Source: Armillaria gallica (lineage: Eukaryota > Basidiomycota > Agaricomycetes > Agaricales > Physalacriaceae). Taken from it: a stretch of 64,000 nucleotides of DNA. The position numbers and the translations under genes are program-made. The notes under the pieces are model-generated. The model saw only the letters and a list, made by a program, of their open reading frames with translations. It had not been told where the DNA came from and made no database searches. Of this stretch, positions 61,301 to 64,000 are shown piece by piece. Positions within the stretch are counted from its first letter, which is position 1. Each line of letters opens with the position of its first letter. The stretch lies in assembly GCA_037576215.1 (NCBI GenBank), contig JBANDB010000011.1:2976001-3040000 (forward strand), in the 5' to 3' direction.

Positions 61301-63004
61301 GTTCAAGGAGAACATTTGTGATGATTTGGCACATAAGCTTCACCAACATGATGTTCCAAATCCAACAGATGCTCAGCTCTATGATTTTGGTGTCCATCTT
61401 ATTAATAAGCTTCTTCAATCTCATGGTCATCGTCTCTCTGAGTGGACCCAGATGCCAGCCTCTACTATGGACTGGGCTGCTTATGAAGATAATCCTCTTC
61501 TGGCTGCACAGCTGGCCTATGATATCCCATCTCTGCAGCAATTAGTTGCTAACAATCTCTAAACATTCAATGAAGAGCAAAAGACTGCTTATAATACTGT
61601 GTTTGACTCTGCTATGAATGAACGAGGGAAATTGGTATTTCTGCATAGTGCTGGAGGTGGTGGAAAGACTTTTGTGTGCAATACTATTGCTGCTGCTGTT
61701 CGTGCTGAAGGAAAGATTGCATTGACCTGTGCCTCCTCCGGTATATCAGCAATTCTCTTAGTTGGAGGGCGTACCAGCCACAGCACCTTCAAAATTCCAA
61801 TTCCCTCACGTGATGAGACAACATGCAGTATTCGTAGAGGGACTCACTTAGCTGAACTTCTTTGTAGAACTTCTCTCATCATTTGGGATGAGGTTCCTAT
61901 GCAGAACCGACACGATATTGAGACTGTTGATCATACTCTTCGTGATGTCTGCAATAAGGATGTTCCTTTTGGTGGAAAAACTGTACTTTTTGGTGGTATG
62001 TGTGTTTATTCTAAGTCACTATAGATTGACATTTCTAATTATTTATTTTAGGAGACTTTCATCAGACATTGCCAGTTGTTTCACGAGGATCACAGGAGCA
62101 GATTGTTGCAGCTTCATTTTGCTGTTCACCTTTATGGCCTCACATTGAAGTCATTCATTTAAAAAAAAACATGCGCCTGGATCAGACTCCTGAAAATGTA
62201 GAGTTTGCCCATTGGCTACTTACTGTTGGTGCAGGTGAAGGACTTACTGATGATCATACTATCACTCTTCCTGCTTCTATGCATCTGGCCAACAATTCAC
62301 TTTCTGAACTCATTCAATATATTTATCCAAACATTCAAGCTGGCCACTTTCAAGACCGCTTCTTTTTAGAACAAACAATTCTCTCTGGATGCAATGATGA
62401 TGTTGATGAAATCAATCAACAGGTTCTGGATATGTTTCCAGGACAAGAGACAGTCTATTGGAGTACAGACAAGACAATAGAGGAAGAGTTGGATGATCCT
62501 GCTACTCTTTATCCAGTGGAGTTTCTGCAAAGTTTCAATGCCTCTGGATTGCCACGTGCAAAGCTGGCTCTCAAAGTTGGATGTCCTCTTATGCTTCTCC
62601 ACAATCTGGATCCAGCAAATGGCCTATGCAATGGGACACAGATGATTCTCACATGTTTCCGTCCCCATGTATTAGAATGTCGTCTTCTCAGTGGTAACAA
62701 TGCAGGCAAGGCTGTTTTCATCCCACGCATCACAATCAATGCAGATACAGCTGAACTTCCTATTGCATTTTCACGTCGCCAATTTCCAGTCAGGTTGGCT
62801 TTTGCAATGACAATCAACAAGTCTCAAGGACAGTCAGTTACTTATGTTGGATTAGATTTACATACTCCTGTTTTTTCTCATGGACAACTGTATGTAGCAC
62901 TTAGCCATTGCACTTCTGGACAATGGATTCAAGTTCTCTTTCCAGATACAGAAAAAGGTACAAATACTTTGAATATTGTATACCCTGAGGCTCTATTACA
63001 TTGA
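58350..63004 (+). pseudogene. RepHel of Helitron C, three in-frame stops
   Basis: The domain order is as in copy B. The Cys motif RKWMCECCGALHW is near 58820, LPHMHLLIFL near 60200 and IKYIHKYIYKGHDR near 60600. Walker A SAGGGGKT is near 61650, Walker B is IIWDEVPM, and a 56-nt intron (61996-62051) lies at the same codon before DFHQTLPVV. INKSQGQSVTYVGLDL is near 62813. Interruptions are TGA 60738-60740 (CGG in B), TGA 61014-61016 (CGA in B) and TAA 61560-61562 (CAA in B). The TGA codons that break B are sense codons here (TTA, TGG), so the two copies died independently. The start codon is uncertain; the first long open frame includes the exon boundary TTTTAATAG near 58349. The stop is TGA at 63002-63004. 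Confidence 0.9.
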
Positions 63005-63087
63005 TAATAGATATTTGTTTCTGAACTAATAACTAACACTCCCCAAGTAATAAGCCAGGTTTGGGGCGGGCCCCAACAAGCCGAAGT

Positions 63088-63154
63088 CCCGTGTCGTAGT
63101 CAGGTTGCTGGGACCCGAGATACGAGGGTCTGGCAATCGTGATGAAGACACAGG
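63088..63154 (+). repeat. Helitron C 3'-terminal nested hairpin
   Basis: Outer CCCGTGTC (63088-63095) pairs with GACACAGG (63147-63154, one mismatch). Inner GGACCC (63111-63116) pairs with GGGTCT (63126-63131, one G-T pair). The hairpin ends 11 nt before the terminus, as in B and D. Confidence 0.82.
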
Positions 63155-63165
63155 GCATAGGCTTG

Positions 63166-64000
63166 TCTATATATTAATACAGGTCGATGATGACAAATAT
63201 AGCGGACTTTGAATTCTCCGGCCATTGCCATCCCCTGGCATAATCCGGCTGAGTTTCAATTATGTTGCACTGCCATCGCTGCCGCCTCTCTACAGCGATG
63301 AGCTTCAATTTTGCTGTGTTGCTGCCCCCCATGGCACATTATTGGCATGGCTGGCACCAAGTACTCACTGAAAATAGACTATTGACCAACTACGCATGCT
63401 GACAGGAGTCAACAGTACACTGTAGACTCCAAAGCAAGTATTAAACAACAAGCATTGAGCAACAAGTGAACAACAGAAAAATTAGCAGATAGAATTAGGG
63501 GCCAGGAGACCATTCAAGGACAGGTGATGCATATATTATTGTTATACATGTACTGACTATGTCATAATTTGCTTATTACAAGCCTTCTCCCCAGCAGTAG
63601 AAATGGCAAGGAGACTATTCATATAAGAATATGAGCTATGCTCAGCCTTTCTCTGTCCATGTAGAGCAACCAGCTGAGGTGACAGATACAAAATATGAGG
63701 TATATATACTACTGTTCAATTTCAAATATTGATTCATGTAACACATAACAGGACCCTGTGAAGTGAAGCTCTCAGTAATTCATTAACATGTAGCAAGCCC
63801 TTCTAAGAGACAGTATTGGCCTAATTTGAGAATTTTTAGCAGCTGGCTGACACTGGAGACACTATATATGATAACTTCCTTTCATATTTCAGTGAATGAA
63901 GCTATGACAATTTGCTGATAAAGCATAACATGTAACACCCCATGAAGCTATAGTCGAAATCAAACAGTCCTCTAAAGTCTGAGCAGGTAAGGGAATTGCA
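63166..64000 (+). mobile_element. Helitron E (non-autonomous, 5' part, runs off window)
   Basis: It starts TCTATATATTAATACAGGTC directly after C. The first ~90 nt match the other elements (CGGCCATTGCCATCCCCTGG, CCGGCTGAGTTTCAA). The interior then follows element D (GCCTCTCTACAGCGATGAGC, CATTGGCATGGCTGGCACCA, CCCCAGCAGTAGAAATGG) with clear divergence and without the two MITEs. No coding frame is present to the window end. Confidence 0.8.

Larger units (their letters stand above)
57936..63165 (+). mobile_element. Helitron C (autonomous-type, 5.2 kb)
   Basis: It starts TCTATATATTAAGAGAGGTAGC right after D and ends GCATAGGCTTG at 63165, right before E. Its RepHel is very similar to that of B throughout, by eye well above 90 % at the nucleotide level. 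It lacks about 55 codons of the Pro/Gly-rich N-terminal linker present in B (51376-51570 region). It is a tandem neighbour in the same orientation as B, D and E. Confidence 0.88.

Noticed and set aside
50643..64000. B-D and C-E as one recent tandem duplication
   Set aside because: B and C are nearly identical, but D and E differ at many positions and only D carries the two MITEs, so the pairs do not share one age.
1..64000. tRNA or rRNA genes
   Set aside because: No cloverleaf with a GGTTCRAAT-type box or rRNA-like conserved segment was noticed on either strand by eye; a dedicated scan was not possible.

Overview
This is nuclear DNA from a filamentous fungus, almost certainly an Agaricomycete (Basidiomycota). 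The evidence is short GT..AG introns of 47-70 nt in multi-exon genes, a KDZ transposase with a CxC2 zinc motif, fungal RepHel Helitrons, a YPD1-type phosphorelay protein, and F-box/leucine-rich-type proteins of the LPxEI class. No rRNA, tRNA, CRISPR or bacterial gene was seen. The window is repeat-rich and most of its genes are damaged.

Layout. 1-1.6 kb has no recognisable gene. 2.4-6.1 kb (minus) is a decayed KDZ transposon gene. 6.6-7.2 kb is a small unassigned ORF, followed by AT-rich DNA with palindromes. 8.25-10.2 and 12.9-15.0 kb (minus) are two paralogous F-box genes sharing an intron position. They are separated by a 1.1 kb block with 16 copies of ACTAGT, followed by an LTR-like end. 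15.3-15.9 kb is a small RING-finger gene. 16.2-26.2 kb holds uncharacterised multi-exon genes, some interrupted by single in-frame TGA codons. 26.6-27.45 kb (minus) is the clearest housekeeping gene, a three-exon YPD1-like histidine phosphotransfer protein. 27.9-42.5 kb is a run of seven F-box-type genes in both orientations around one large broken gene (36.4-39.3 kb) of an uncharacterised Agaricomycete family. 44.7-48.2 kb is the 5' half of an old, frameshifted Helitron. 48.6-49.9 kb is a GC-rich patch. 50.64 kb to the end is a head-to-tail array of four Helitrons: autonomous-type B, non-autonomous D (carrying two hAT-type MITEs with perfect 8-bp target duplications), autonomous-type C, and the start of non-autonomous E.

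Functional links. The genes do not form an operon-like pathway. YPD1 would act in the two-component/HOG stress relay. The F-box and RING proteins would feed substrates to ubiquitin ligases. The rest is mobile DNA or unknown.

Two patterns stand out. First, the tandem Helitrons share a nested 3'-terminal hairpin whose inner stem shows a compensatory base-pair change between copies. Second, in-frame stops in otherwise open genes are nearly all TGA, in contexts where CGA (Arg) would fit. This suggests CpG deamination. Exon joins, translations and hairpins were worked out by eye; family assignments rest on recognised motifs and not on database searches.
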